A stretch of DNA of 64,000 nucleotides from Acanthaster planci (taxonomy: Eukaryota; Echinodermata; Asteroidea; Valvatida; Acanthasteridae): assembly GCF_001949145.1 (NCBI RefSeq), contig NW_019091485.1, positions 77,779-141,778 on the forward strand, given 5' to 3'. Position numbers and translations under genes: made by a program. The notes beneath the pieces are model-generated. The model saw only the letters and a list, made by a program, of their open reading frames with translations, ran no database searches and had not been told where the DNA came from. Positions 52,292-64,000 of the stretch are shown piece after piece (position 1 is the first letter of the stretch; every line of letters starts with the position of its first letter).

Positions 52292-54295
52292 GGGTCTATA
52301 TTTTCTTGTAAAAGTTGTCAGGAATATTTGGTTATTTTGACTTTTTTGACAATTCTCCCGAGCCAATCTTTCATTTTATACAGCTACAACAAAGTACAAG
52401 AATCGTTATACGTGTGCTTAAAATTCACAAAAAATAATAATTCTTAGAAATACTTTTTCTACCTTCTTATATCCCGTGTGTCTTTTCCAATCATTCATGT
52501 CAAAGTCTAATAGCAGTACTTAAATTACATTCGAAATCATGGTGCACTTTGCTGATCAAGATCCCAAACTTCTATGAATATGGTCTTGATAAAAAAAATC
52601 TGACCCTCTGTTTAACTCGGGGCTGTCACACCGTTCCCAACTTGCTTTCAGATATTTTGTCCAGATAAGAACTGATCTAATAAGACCGTCGGAGATTTGC
52701 TTCTTAATATATTTGCATTCATAAACGATGGCAGTTTGGGCTATCCCCAGATCTACTCGATACAATCCCCTATAGTGTGTATGTGTGTGTTGCCGCCTTG
52801 ATCGCACTTCCAGCCGAAGTGCGTATCTCTAGACGTCGCTCCGTGTCCTTATTTGGGCTTGACATATTTGCGACCTCCCCATCTTCTGAGTCTGTGGTCT
52901 TGAGTGCGCAGCTCTTAGGCGTATTTGCCAGACGTGTCATCCCTGCGGCGACCCTGCTTCTCGGGAGGCTACGCTGCTGTAGCATATTCACCTTCGCCTG
53001 TGCCGGCCTGATTATGGCCACTCTCTTTACTTAGAACCCAACTCCCCCGGCAGCCAAGAGGGGGATGCCCTGTATCCCTGGCAACCGCGAGACTGGGGCT
53101 CCTCCAGCAGCAGAGGGGGTCAAATGATAATTAATACGTCAGGCTGACTTGCTGCGATCTCATTTGCTAAACTTGGCCAGATTCCGGGCGTGCCAAGCTC
53201 ACCCCCAGCGCAGGCGTTGCATTGCAGACAGGACCGCTCCATGAGCGCTCGAGTGTGTGCACACACCATACTCTCCCGGAGGCTAGTCGACTGTGCACAA
53301 GGCTTACAGGCACGAAAAAAGCGAAAAGTTTTGTTTCGCTAAACGTCTTGACGATCCAAACCCTTGTCGTTTGCCGGGGTTTATCTGTCTGGGCGGCTGG
53401 ACTATACATCACTCCTTTCTGCCCTCGCTGAGAGATTGTCCAAGGCACTTTCCTCTTTCCCCTGTCTGGAGTTGTAAGTTTGTTTTCTAAAACTTGTTAC
53501 GTTTATTATTGCAGAGTCTCATTTTTGTGGCCTTTTCAATAAATCTTTGTATTAATATGTTCAAAGAAATTTGCTTTTCTCCTCCGGAGCATTTAGTGGA
53601 ATAACTTTAAACAGATTTTTAGGAATTCGAAGCTCTGCTATAGGGTGTGGTTCATATGTCTTGTTCGGTTATAAGAACCGAAAATTTTACCAAGACTATG
53701 GAACTACGTGTTTTATATTTTACCATTTGTTAATTTATAGATATACTTAAAAATTGAAATGTCAGTAAAAGCATTTACTTGTGAGGTATAATATTGGATG
53801 TAATTCGAAATATTAATTGATTTATAAAGTTTTCGTTGATAAAGAAATTGATACTTTTTATGCATTATACAAATTGTGTATTGTTTATGAGTCGAGCAAA
53901 GAAATCAAATATTTTGCTTGCACTATCATCAAACAATTAAGTACACTTTATGATCAGGCACGATTTTTCTTATTTGGACCATTGTGGTTTCGACAAAACG
54001 CTTCACAAAAACGTTTTACTGACTTGTTTATGTTGCCAAACTTCCCATTCTCTGAAAAAAAAAACAGTTGCAGAGTTTTGAGGTAGCATTATTTGTCGCA
54101 AAACGAAGACAAGCAGCCAAAGGAATCACGATCACAAATCCTGGTTGAAAGAGTGTTCACACTGGGAGAAAATGAGTTTTTTCTGTGTTTTTTCTTACCT
54201 CCCCGACCCCCTCCCCCAGAAAGTACAATTTGTTATGTAAAGCCAACGTGTTTGTATTTTTGGAGGTGAGCCGTACAAATTTGGTTGTCTTGAAT

Positions 54296-54310
54296 GGCGC
54301 CCTCTGGTTT
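54296..54310 (-). promoter_or_regulatory. CTCF-like motif
   Basis: The minus strand reads AAACCAGAGGGCGCC, 13 of 15 to the CTCF core. It lies in the presumed filamin intron. Confidence 0.3.
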
Positions 54311-55059
54311 TTCTCAAGGACTTAAAGCATCTAAAATTGCTCTTAAAATGAGAGCTTAAGCATTTGCATCATCATAACTCACACGTTTGAGTTTGTACTT
54401 TTTTTTCAAACTTACAAAGTTAATGGACGGACATGGGCTTGTATACACAGAGCATCAAAACGTAACCCGGAAATAACGTACACCCTTGTCATAAATACGG
54501 GCCATATCGATTTTAAAGCTCAACAATTGCACAGTTCAATATCAACGATTTGCATTTTATAGCATATTATTATGGGGGGGGGGTAACTAATCATTTCTTG
54601 CAATTTGCCCTATTCGTTTTTTTAGCATACCGATTTTTATTGCATTTTGCCTTACACAGTACAAATGCAGATATTCATTCTCAAACAGTTGTTTTCACGA
54701 GAGCTTGTAGCACCTTTAATTTGGGATCGAATGGCCCACTCTTACACAGTACAATGGTAGAGTCTCACACAGTTGTTTTGACGTAGGTTTTCTATTACCC
54801 ATTTGGACGATGTAAATCTATACATTGGATATTTTCCTTAAAAGTGTATGACATATTATGCACGGAGTGCTTATGAAATGATGTCGGCGGGTGAAGGACA
54901 AGAAGCAATTTTTCGTATGTTATCTAGACGAGAGACGTTGCAGGGGATGCTCCATCGAAGACAGGGCAATAGTTCAAAGGTTTGAGCAAATGTCAGTCTG
55001 ATAGGCCCCCTTTAACTGTACACACACTTTCTTGGAGGGAGGGGGCTTTCAAAGCCTGT

Positions 55060-55145
55060 GGTATTTATTATTATTGTCATTTTTATCATTATTATTATTT
55101 ATTTCTGTTTATGACAACAAGGATTCCTCAAAAGCGCCCTAGGCA
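55060..55145. repeat. TTA-rich microsatellite with AGCGCCCTAGG tail
   Basis: TTATTATTATTGTCATTTTT... followed by AAAAGCGCCCTAGGCAC, probably a relative in inverse orientation of the AAT/GCGC-type repeat at 42925. Confidence 0.45.
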
Positions 55146-58100
55146 CTGTAGCTCGCAAGCCTGAAGAAACCTGTAGAGTTGATGACGAACTTGGAGCCAA
55201 GTTGTTTACATAACTTTATTCAGCAGTTTATGAATTTGATGCATCAATTCCATACGCAAAAAGTAGCCAAGAGTGGGACTTGAGTTTGTTTTACAAACTT
55301 GTCTGATCAGGCTGATCCCAAATTCACAAGTACTCGTAGGCAAAAGAATATAAAATGTGTCCCGTATTTGTGAATGAAAAATTCTGGTGGTCGGCACTTT
55401 TGACTCCGTTGTGCGCTGGAATGACGATCGCAAAATGTATGATTTATCAAGTTTTGTCCAAGCCATTCAGTAGCAGCGACCTGTGCTCTGGGAAGTCACA
55501 GTCTGTAGCAAATTACGTTTACACCGAAAAGTTTCACTTTTATATCCCAGCGACGTTAGGTCATCTTATTTTTATGTATACGTTGCTTGTTAATCTGAAC
55601 TGATCATAAGAAAATTAGTTACATGCATATTATAATCATCACATTTACAAAATGCACCATTAATTCTAGACTGTTATATCCCAATCAACTCAATTATTCA
55701 TTGGATTAATGAAGCAGCTCATTGTCCGAGTGTTACTGTCCGTCGGATCGCGGACGGAGACTGTGATCTCGAAGAATGACTACCCTAAGATGAGCGCCGC
55801 AAAAATAAATCTAGCGCCCTCTTTTGCCTGAGATAGATTTCATGCGAAAGTTTCATAGGGGCCCACTTGCCAGTTTTGTGCGAGAATAACGTGTGGTTTA
55901 CACGTTAATTTCAGTTTAACCAGTGTTGGTAGTGTCTTCAGGCCACATTTGTCTACACAGTATTCTAGAATAATCGCAATTCACATGATCATTTGCATGT
56001 GAAAAAAGTCATAATCTTGACATCGAAAAGGTCGTCAGAAAGTTTTTCTTTTTTTTTCATTTTCAAAACGTTTTTTCACTTTAGAAAAGTATAAGTGCAC
56101 ACAATTTTATCGTCATGATCAGTCGGCCTTCGATAAGTCTAGCGAAGTAAATCAAGTCTGGTTCACCGTGGCAATTAGTATATTTAACTATTCCGGTTGG
56201 TCAGCAAAAAAGTTAACATGCCATGATTACGTTCATGATAAACAATCAAGTCAATACAATTCCTTCCCAGCATCCGGGCTGTGCCTTCATCACATCCAGT
56301 AATCAACACTAGTCTTATACCGAGTTTTTGTGTCCTATATTTGTAAGGCCTATAAATACAAAATCTTTACGATGATGACGTAATGAGCGTGCATTTTGTA
56401 AATGCCAAGTGATAAGATTAAAAATTTCATTTTGCTTTTTCTATCGTTGCCCGAACCATTGTTGATAAATTGTCACTAAGGAATGTAGCTAAACATCCGT
56501 GCGTGTGACGGACATCAAGAATAACACTGATTACTAGGTTGAGGACAATATACACAAACAGCCATAATTATAAACAAGGTCTTCCCGTCTGACGGGATCG
56601 TGGTAACCTCAAACAATTGGCAAAGCCCGACATCCCACCGGCAAATATGAGTTTCCCAACATCATAAAGGTAAAACTAACACCAACATCCTCAAACCTGA
56701 TGAGAATATGTTTGCTCGGTGCATTGTGGGGATGTTTCCTTGGTCTATTTGAGTCGGACTGCAAAGCGAAAGTGCATGTGCAATAACAGCCCACAACCCA
56801 CTGTTTCTATACCCAGCAAGATATGGACGGAGCCCCCCTCCCCATGTCTAACCCCTATACACACCCTAGAGTATTGTTACCTGACACATCCCCTAGATGT
56901 CTTTGAAGAATTCCTGAGAATTTGATCAAACAATGACAAACACAAAGTCCCATATCTTGCTTCGTATCTCTGTTTCGCAAACCTCTTTACAATCCTGAAT
57001 GACACCAACTCACTACATTAAGCTATTGTACCTGCTGCGCAAGAGACTATTTTGAAGGACGATTGCTAATAATGTTGACCTCGTGACATATTTCCAGAGA
57101 CAAGTCAATGGAATTGTGGCAAGGTTGAGAAATGGGCCGTGCTTTAGATTTTATGCGTACTGCAGCAGCATGCAGGTATTATATAAATGATATACCCGTT
57201 GGTGTTTTATTGCATAAAATCAGAGGGTTCGCAGAGGACCCACTAAGAGGAACGTCTTCATATGGCAGGGAGGATTAGATTTTTTGTTTCCGAGGAACAC
57301 TATTTGAAAATTATGCAGCTACCCCCGTCCTCTAAGCTTGACGGAGAGTGACCCCGCCCAAGTGGTAACATAACTGCACAGCGCACGTCATGCTTGAACT
57401 ATCCACACAATTTCGCTCTATGGGGTCTGATCATTACGCTTGAACGACCGAAGTCTGAATTGGAATCGTCTTGAAGGTGAAGTGCGAAAGGTCGTGTATG
57501 TGCTGGACGAAACACTCCCTTTTGTTTTTAATATACATGTGCATTCAGTGCCCTTGCCGGATTTAGGTTCGCAAGATTTTTTTTCATTAAACGTTAAACT
57601 GATTCAGACCTGGCAAGTTTTCTTTCAAATGCAGTTTTTAGAAAAATATTTTCAAGCATTAATTATAGTATATTTTGAAACAAGCACAAGATTCTGTCTT
57701 TGGCCATGGCCCTATTTGTTTTTGGTTATCTAGTTTCAAAGAAGATCATTGACATGCATCTTTGTAGTTTCAAATGACGTTTGCCGTGTGGTTGACCTTC
57801 GGCTATTTCTAATGCCGCTGGAATTCCACAGAGCTTCCGTCGGATCCATGGGATACCCGTCAGACATTATTGACAGTAATATTTAAACCCCCGCATTCAC
57901 AGACAACCAACTTCCACTCGGGTGTCAGGCCATGCCTACCGTGCACATACACACATCGGGCATAGCATCCTTTACCACAAGCACTGACAGTGAACAGGTG
58001 GCATTATGTTGGCACGCCCCCAATTGGTATTCAGGATGTGGTACTTCGTTTTCTACTGCCTCTCTGGTCTGCGTGAGGCGTTTTCTGTTTCCTGTTTTTC

Positions 58101-58922
58101 CACCGCGTGACGCTTGACATGCTTGATGGCATTAACCAGGTCGCACTTTTTGAAATACAACATAATCTACCAAGGTGTTTAAATCTCAATTAATTAATTC
58201 TGGCAAAGACTCGTTTTCGGAATTTGCTTTTTGCTTATTTCAAACTGGGGGCCAATAAAAATAATGACACACAGAGAAAAGAAATGAACGAGTAAGCCAT
58301 ACTACGGTCTAAATTTCCTCATTGTTCTTATACAAGTAGGAAAGTATATTTTCCCAAGAAATGTCGACAGTGCATGGGAACAGGCCCAACAAAGAAGTTA
58401 ACTTCGTTTATCATCAAATTTTTAGCATCCCTCTGACCCAACAAAATTCACAGAACTGTATTAGCTGTGGAGTCTGCTGATCTGTTTCGATATGATTCTG
58501 TTACCACTTTTTAAAAATGTTTTTCCACCGTACTTTTTCAGACTAACTGCCAGTGCTTGTTCAAACAATCATTGTTGTCTAAAGGGGTAAAAAAAGGTAC
58601 AGATACCTTTTTTCGTCCCACTTGTTTCTTCTTGCATATTTCCCGAAATAATTTGTTCCCAAATAGAAAGATCCTTCAAAGTATATTCCTCCATGGTTTC
58701 CAGGACTACCACCTTTCACAGTCCTGTATCACTTCTGTTGAATTTTGTGAAACTCTTGCCACTTTAGTGAATTCAGTTTTCTTTCATTGGAATCACTTGT
58801 TCAAGAGAGATGCTAGTTCACATTTTTAACTTTATAAATGTGTTCATGCACTACACATACAAACATCCATATTCAATCATGTGTACGCACCACAGAGCTA
58901 TATTAAATTACGTGTATAACAT

Positions 58923-59012
58923 GATGTCATGTACATGTACATGTACATATACAAGTACAGTACATGTAGGCCTACAGTCTACATTGTACATGTATGTGTC
59001 ATGTTCATGTAC
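58923..59012. repeat. TACATG hexamer-rich tract
   Basis: Consecutive GTACAT units (58930-58950) with degenerate copies to about 59010, immediately upstream of the filamin CH1 exon. Confidence 0.75.
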
Positions 59013-59162
59013 ACGTGGTTGGGAAGTTCCACTAAACGGAACATAATCCGAAATGGGGCGTGGCAACCACCCTGTAGCATCGTGGGTCCTGAGTTCATAC
59101 AGTTTCCATTGAAGCATTTTCAACCAATGACAATTTACTTCCGTTGTTTTCATTATTGACAG

Positions 59163-59560
59163 GTCGGGGTCGAAGGGCAAAATGAATACTAATGAGGATG
59201 TGGCCGCCGCCAAGGCTGCTGGCGACGAGTATGAACAGAAGCGCGATCACGACGCCGAGGAAGACGAAGAGATGGCCGAGAAGGAGAAAGATCTCGCTGA
59301 CGACGCTCCCTGGAAGAGAATCCAGAAGAATACCTTCACCAGGTGGTGTAACGAGCACCTAAAATGCGCCAACAAACACATCGCAGATTTAGACTTCGAT
59401 TTTAGCGATGGGATTCGGTTAATCGCGCTGTTGCAGGTGCTGTCCCAGAAAAAGGTGCCCAAGCACAACCCGAAGCCGACGTTTCGGTCGCAAAAGCTGG
59501 AGAATGTCTCCGTGGCGATGAAATTTATGGAAGATCAGAACATCAAGATTGTTAACATAG
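59163..59560 (+). CDS. FLN: Filamin, exon encoding the start of the actin-binding domain (gene continues beyond window)
   Basis: The exon opens after TTTCATTATTGACAG and ends at donor GTAAGT (59561), leaving one base of the next codon. Translation contains [20 protein letters not shown], then [19 protein letters not shown] and [20 protein letters not shown], which match the first calponin-homology domain of filamins almost residue for residue; human filamins read DLAEDAPWKKIQ at the same place. Filamins crosslink F-actin through this tandem CH domain and dimerise at the C-terminus. ATG at 59182 has a strong AAA context and is a usable start (M27 in the longer model). The acidic stretch [19 protein letters not shown] precedes the CH domain. 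Only CH1 up to IVNI is in the window; the next exon is not found before 64000. Confidence 0.95.
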
Positions 59561-62500
59561 GTAAGTAGCCTAGGCCCCAAGACAACCCATGTCAAATTAT
59601 ATAATTGTTATCTTTTTCGGAGAGATATTAAAAAGTGACGAAGATGTGGTGAAGTGAGATCAAATTGTGTGCTAAATTCGATATCTTTTAAATATTGTCT
59701 GTGTGTACGCGCCAGACTATTTGCCATTGATGGTGTATATTATTCGTGGTGTGGTACCCAGAAACCCCATTATTTATGCTCATGAAACGTGCTTCCGAGA
59801 GTGTTTCTTTCCAAATTGAAATAAGTTCATACATGTATCCAGAGAAGCACACTGAAAATCATGTTTAGTGTGAAAACAAGACTTTTTTATCTTTGAATTT
59901 GTAATTGGCCAGTGCCCAAACAAGAATAGGCCTAGGCCTATGTCATTATCAGTCTTTTGTTGTGTTTGTCACCTGAAAAACCCAGATAACGAGGTTTTGG
60001 GGGACTATTTAATATCAATAAAACAGTAAGAATGGGACAGTATGTGCCAGTTCGGTGTTTGAACAGTGGATGAAAACTCAGAAGTCAGTTTTGAAAATTG
60101 AACTAAAAGGTCAAACTCAGCAGGTGCGAACTGAGGACCTTGTCTTAGCTTCATGAAAATTTGGGGGAAATTTTGTTAGCTAAAGAAGCAGTAAGTTGGC
60201 CTGATTTTGGTAGCACATCCAGTACGTACATGTACATGTATGGAGGGTGGTGCCTGGCACTTACGAAAGGGGAGTGATTGAAGTAAAACAGAACGTATGA
60301 GCAGGGCATATTTCAGTGAGTTCATTCTTAAATAAGTGAAAACAGCATAAAAAGAAAAAAGTGATGCACTGTGAAAGAGAGAAAAATTGAAATGGAAGGG
60401 GGCGTGTCAGTTGCTCCCCCGTGGAGACTGGATGTGTACAGGTGTTTTATTTTTCTGCATAATGGGTCTTTTTCTGAACCCCCCGTGGAACATGTACATC
60501 ATGTGTCTGCTACATGTATGAGTCTGCACTGTGCATAACTTTTTGGGCATTTTTCAAGGTCTACATGTACATTAGTTGATACAATTGAACAGGCAGTTGT
60601 GGCTGTTAGCACAAATGTTCATGTACAGTACATGCATGTACTGGGTACACATCAATGCCCTGTCTGAATTGAAGCCTTCGAGTGCAAGCCTTTCCAGTGC
60701 ACCTGTATGCACATGGTATGGAGCACACATACATGTCACGAAGAAGTTCTTCGTCCAGAAAGGTTGCCATAGTAAACTACTGTTTACATCACATTGTGTA
60801 CATTGTAATTAATTTTAACGTCCGGAAGATTATGTAGGGCATGTATGTGTACATATACAATGTACATACATATACATGTAAACTGATGAAGTTCTCATCT
60901 CTGTTTGTGTGAAATGTACATGTAAAATGCGGGGGCACAAACCTTTAAATATTAGTTTTGCTTGACCGGTTTTCAGATTTTGCTCACTGTGAATGGTAGG
61001 TTATTATATTGTACATAAATCAGTCATTTGAGTGCCGAAGCAGCCTATCCAAAGACTTCTCACGTGATGAGGGCTATAGTACAGGCTTTTCTTTCTGGCA
61101 GGTTCCAGCCTCAGAAGTTGAACAGTTATTGTTCAGGCTTTTGGGAATCCATTGAGATTAAATTCATGCCTGACTGGCAGTTAGACGGGATTTAAAAAGA
61201 AATCCTTTCAGTGGAATATATAAAACTCCCAACTTTCTTTTGCTTTTGTGTTCACTGAATTTGTGCAGCTGGCATGCAGTTTGAAGCAAGGTGTCGGAAT
61301 ATTCAGCAAACTAATTCAAGAAAGGCCATGCTGTATTCAGCAGCCATTGGTAATCCATATATTGAAAAATAGATGTGAATACTGCAACCACGCTCTTGGG
61401 TTGTGCCTTAGCCACATTACTACACTGTACATGTTTTTATAGTCAAACATTCGTCCAAGTCATTTGTGTATTTGGTTGTTGATTCAACCCAAGCAACATA
61501 AAATAACAAGGTAGAATAAAAACACAGAAATGTAAATACTCAAAATAAAAGAGATATAGACCTGGAAAAGAATACGTTTACATGTACAATAAGCATTAAA
61601 ACAATGACAGTACAGGATGGGGAACCAGTAACAAATGCAAGAAATAATTCTAAACAAATACACTAAACAGAATTATACAAACAAAAAACTGGGTCGAGGA
61701 AAGCAAAAAGTACATGTACCGTCACCTGCAGGCATACCGGTACATGTATATACATGCATTCATTTAAATGTTTCAAGGACAAACACATGATGAAAATACC
61801 TTAAGTAAAAAAAAAAAAATTACAGTGAATGAGAATAAGCCACCTTTGTTTTAGAGGAATTGAAGCTCATTCTGTTTTGTACAGACCATTCTTGGTATCA
61901 GCCTGGTTAAACCAACACTCGAAGTGAAGAGGTTAAAGTATCCAGCTTCATGATTATACATGTACATGTAATTAGCCTTTCTCAAGATATGAAACAGATT
62001 CCAACTACATGTACATCATTGAATCAAGTTTCAAGTAAGTATTGCATAAATCACATACTTGTATTCAATCAAGTTGTGTACGTGTACCGTAGATTAGTGA
62101 GAGACTGGCTTGAATGACGTTGTTGCTGGCACATCACAGTTGCCCGCTAACCTGAAATTTCGTCACTAATCTCGTTCATTTCGAGTGAAGAAAGTGTCAG
62201 TCTGGAGCCAGTAAGGCCCTTGCTAAGCTCTGGCGTCTTCCCAAGTTAATTTGTTGCTAAAAATGACCTCAGGTTTCCCTAGCACAGGAACCGGGCGATT
62301 TACTCCTGATTGCAGGGTCTTCCTCTGGGAGTGTCAAAACAAGAAGGCGTCCTCTACTTGAGAGGATGTTTGCTTCGTCTTGCAGAGGAGTGTTTTTATT
62401 GAGAAAAAAAAACTACTTCCTTTTTTTGTGCCCAGCTATAAAAAGGAAACTCTGTTTCAAATAGGGAGATGTTTACACCCTTGTGGAACTGCTTATTTTA

Positions 62501-64000
62501 TGAACTTTCCCAGGTTCTTAAAAATCCACAGAGGAGTAGCCTTAAGTACAACCTTGCCGCCGTAGTGTTACTCTGCGTGGGAATCAGTGTTCCCTAAAAG
62601 TATAGACTCAAAACACGGGGTTCTTGCACATTAGCAAATTTGTTGGAGGACTTGATCATTTTCCCACACGAAATACTCAGGGAAGTTAGGGACAGAAAAC
62701 AAACGGGCATGAAACTGTATGAATGAAGCTTGAGACGTACAGTGTACTTACATGTATGTTACACTGTGAGAAGCAAAGGTAAGAACTTTTAGTGTCATGT
62801 TATTGGTAAGCCACAATTTTTCAGTAGTCCAAATGATACACTACGTAGAACATGTACACATACATGTGTACACTGTGTTTACAGCTACACTATTGTGTAC
62901 TTAACTATTAAATTAAGATAATGCAGAATGTCCAAATGATACATGTTGGCCAACATTGTACAAAGTTTACAATTTACCCTGTCAGTTGGGTGACAGATTT
63001 CTTACAATTCTCTGAAAAGTCTGTAATTGGTTTCCAAAGCACTGCCGCTCTGACTTTGAGCGTGGGCGTTCAGCCTAGTCTTCCATTGGTTGACATCTGA
63101 CCTGCTACTGTGCTCTGGAAGGTCAGACATGAATGTGTGGTTAATGTCTGTCACATTCTGGACTAACCTTTTGCCTTGTTCAGTAAGGATTTGGGAGGCA
63201 TGAGTGGGTTCAGTTGGGGACTCCTACCTGGACAGATTTTGAACTAACTGGATCATTTGGGAGGTGGTTTGAAATTGGCAGTGAATGACAAATTCAATCA
63301 AATACATTGTGGGTGTGTGGACTGCATGCCACAAATAAACCAAAATAATGTTCCAAAAAACAACATATCAGCTCTTTTGTATACAGTACCTGTGAAGAAG
63401 TGATAAGGTTCACTTGGAAAGGGAGGCGTGGCTCAAAGGGTAACACAACAACTCTATGGCAGCGATTAAACTGATGAGCAGGATGGTTTAATGAAGAAAC
63501 TGTCTGTGTATTATACCCAGATAATTAAAAACGGGGGGTAGTGACTTGCAATTGGCCAGGATACCGTAGCAATCTTGGGGAAACTATGCTTTCTGAACGG
63601 AATGGTGGAGCTGAAACCAGTGATGAAGTCTTGGAAATATATGGAACAGGAAACCGTGGTGAATGGGGAATAAACAGAAATAAATACTAATAAATTAGCT
63701 GGAATGCACGTACATGTGCCCATTAGACGACAACATAATTGTACATGTAACGTTGCAACAATTGTCCTCGATTAAGGCTAAGCTTTGTACTCTAAACTCC
63801 TCTATTTTACATACTAACACAAGAATCACTATATGATCTTATACTATAAACACTAAAGAACATACGGCTGTACTCACAATTGTCAGTAACGCACGGTAAG
63901 GGCAAATTTGGAGGTATGTTGATTGGATATGAGCTTGGTAAACCTGACTTTAGAACGGAATGTACGGTGCGAGAATGAGCAAACTACTGAGGGCACCCTA
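59561..64000 (+). other. Filamin intron (5' part)
   Basis: No sequence resembling the next filamin block (the DGNLKLILGLIW-type segment) is found in any frame, so the intron exceeds 4.4 kb. It holds many TACATGTA tracts (60839-60880, 61736-61760, 61956-61970) and AT-rich sequence; no other gene seen. Confidence 0.8.

Larger units (their letters stand above)
38111..59162 (+). other. Presumed 21-kb first intron of filamin
   Basis: Very long stretch without a convincing coding exon on either strand. It includes repeat material (42925-43010 and 55060-55140 with AAT/TTA runs, 40440-41700 degenerate repeats), CTCF-like motifs, a GC-rich island at about 52790-53480, homopolymer G runs (41383, 44905, 54573) and a perfect short hairpin at 52268-52291. 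If 38052-38110 is not filamin, most of this interval is intergenic. Confidence 0.5.

Noticed and set aside
52770..53034. Opposed 83-85 codon frames in the GC-rich island
   Set aside because: Both strands are open because of composition; no domain, splice context or repeat of known coding pattern. Kept only as a possible regulatory island.
57713..57740. TTTGGTTATCTAG resembling the 5' part of miR-9
   Set aside because: The rest of the mature sequence differs and no pairing star strand follows, so no hairpin.

Overview
The window looks like a draft-assembly contig of a marine invertebrate deuterostome, most likely an echinoderm. The reasons are compact metazoan split genes with GT/AG introns of roughly 0.3-2 kb, animal orthologues (nischarin, IQCA1/DRC11, an SK-type K+ channel, filamin), a strong excess of the palindrome TACATGTA, and dispersed elements such as one ending in ATTTCATAGAGCTGCTTAAG that I associate with echinoderm DNA. 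Two runs of N (226-652 and 25372-25516) are assembly gaps. The species cannot be named from the sequence alone.

Layout. (1) 1-6867, plus strand: the last five coding exons of a nischarin (NISCH) orthologue; its 5' half lies left of the window. (2) 9754-25102, minus strand: a complete 16-exon gene for IQCA1 (DRC11, a dynein regulatory complex subunit of motile cilia), 852 codons, with every splice phase matching. NISCH and IQCA1 converge tail to tail. (3) 25103-30861: a gene-poor, repeat-rich stretch with a decayed LINE reverse-transcriptase fragment (28799-29558), a foldback element and a small repeat family. (4) 30862-35662, plus strand: a complete six-exon gene for a divergent small-conductance Ca2+-activated K+ channel (KCNN/SK family, 669 aa) with GFGD instead of GYGD in the selectivity filter. 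(5) 38052-64000, plus strand: the start of a filamin gene. The exon with the beginning of the first calponin-homology domain is 59163-59560. A phase-compatible candidate first coding exon at 38052-38110 would imply a 21-kb first intron. The next filamin exon is beyond the right edge.

Introns carry a rich set of small non-autonomous DNA transposons with visible terminal inverted repeats: a piggyBac-like TTAA family (three copies), a Tc1/mariner-like element, a hAT-like element, an element with 5-bp target duplications in the channel gene, and long foldback hairpins. The four genes have no evident functional link beyond ordinary metazoan biology: endosomal/integrin signalling, ciliary motility, Ca2+-gated K+ current, and actin crosslinking. 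I found no operon, CRISPR, defence island or clearly new multi-gene system. The most unusual protein is the GFGD-pore SK-like channel.
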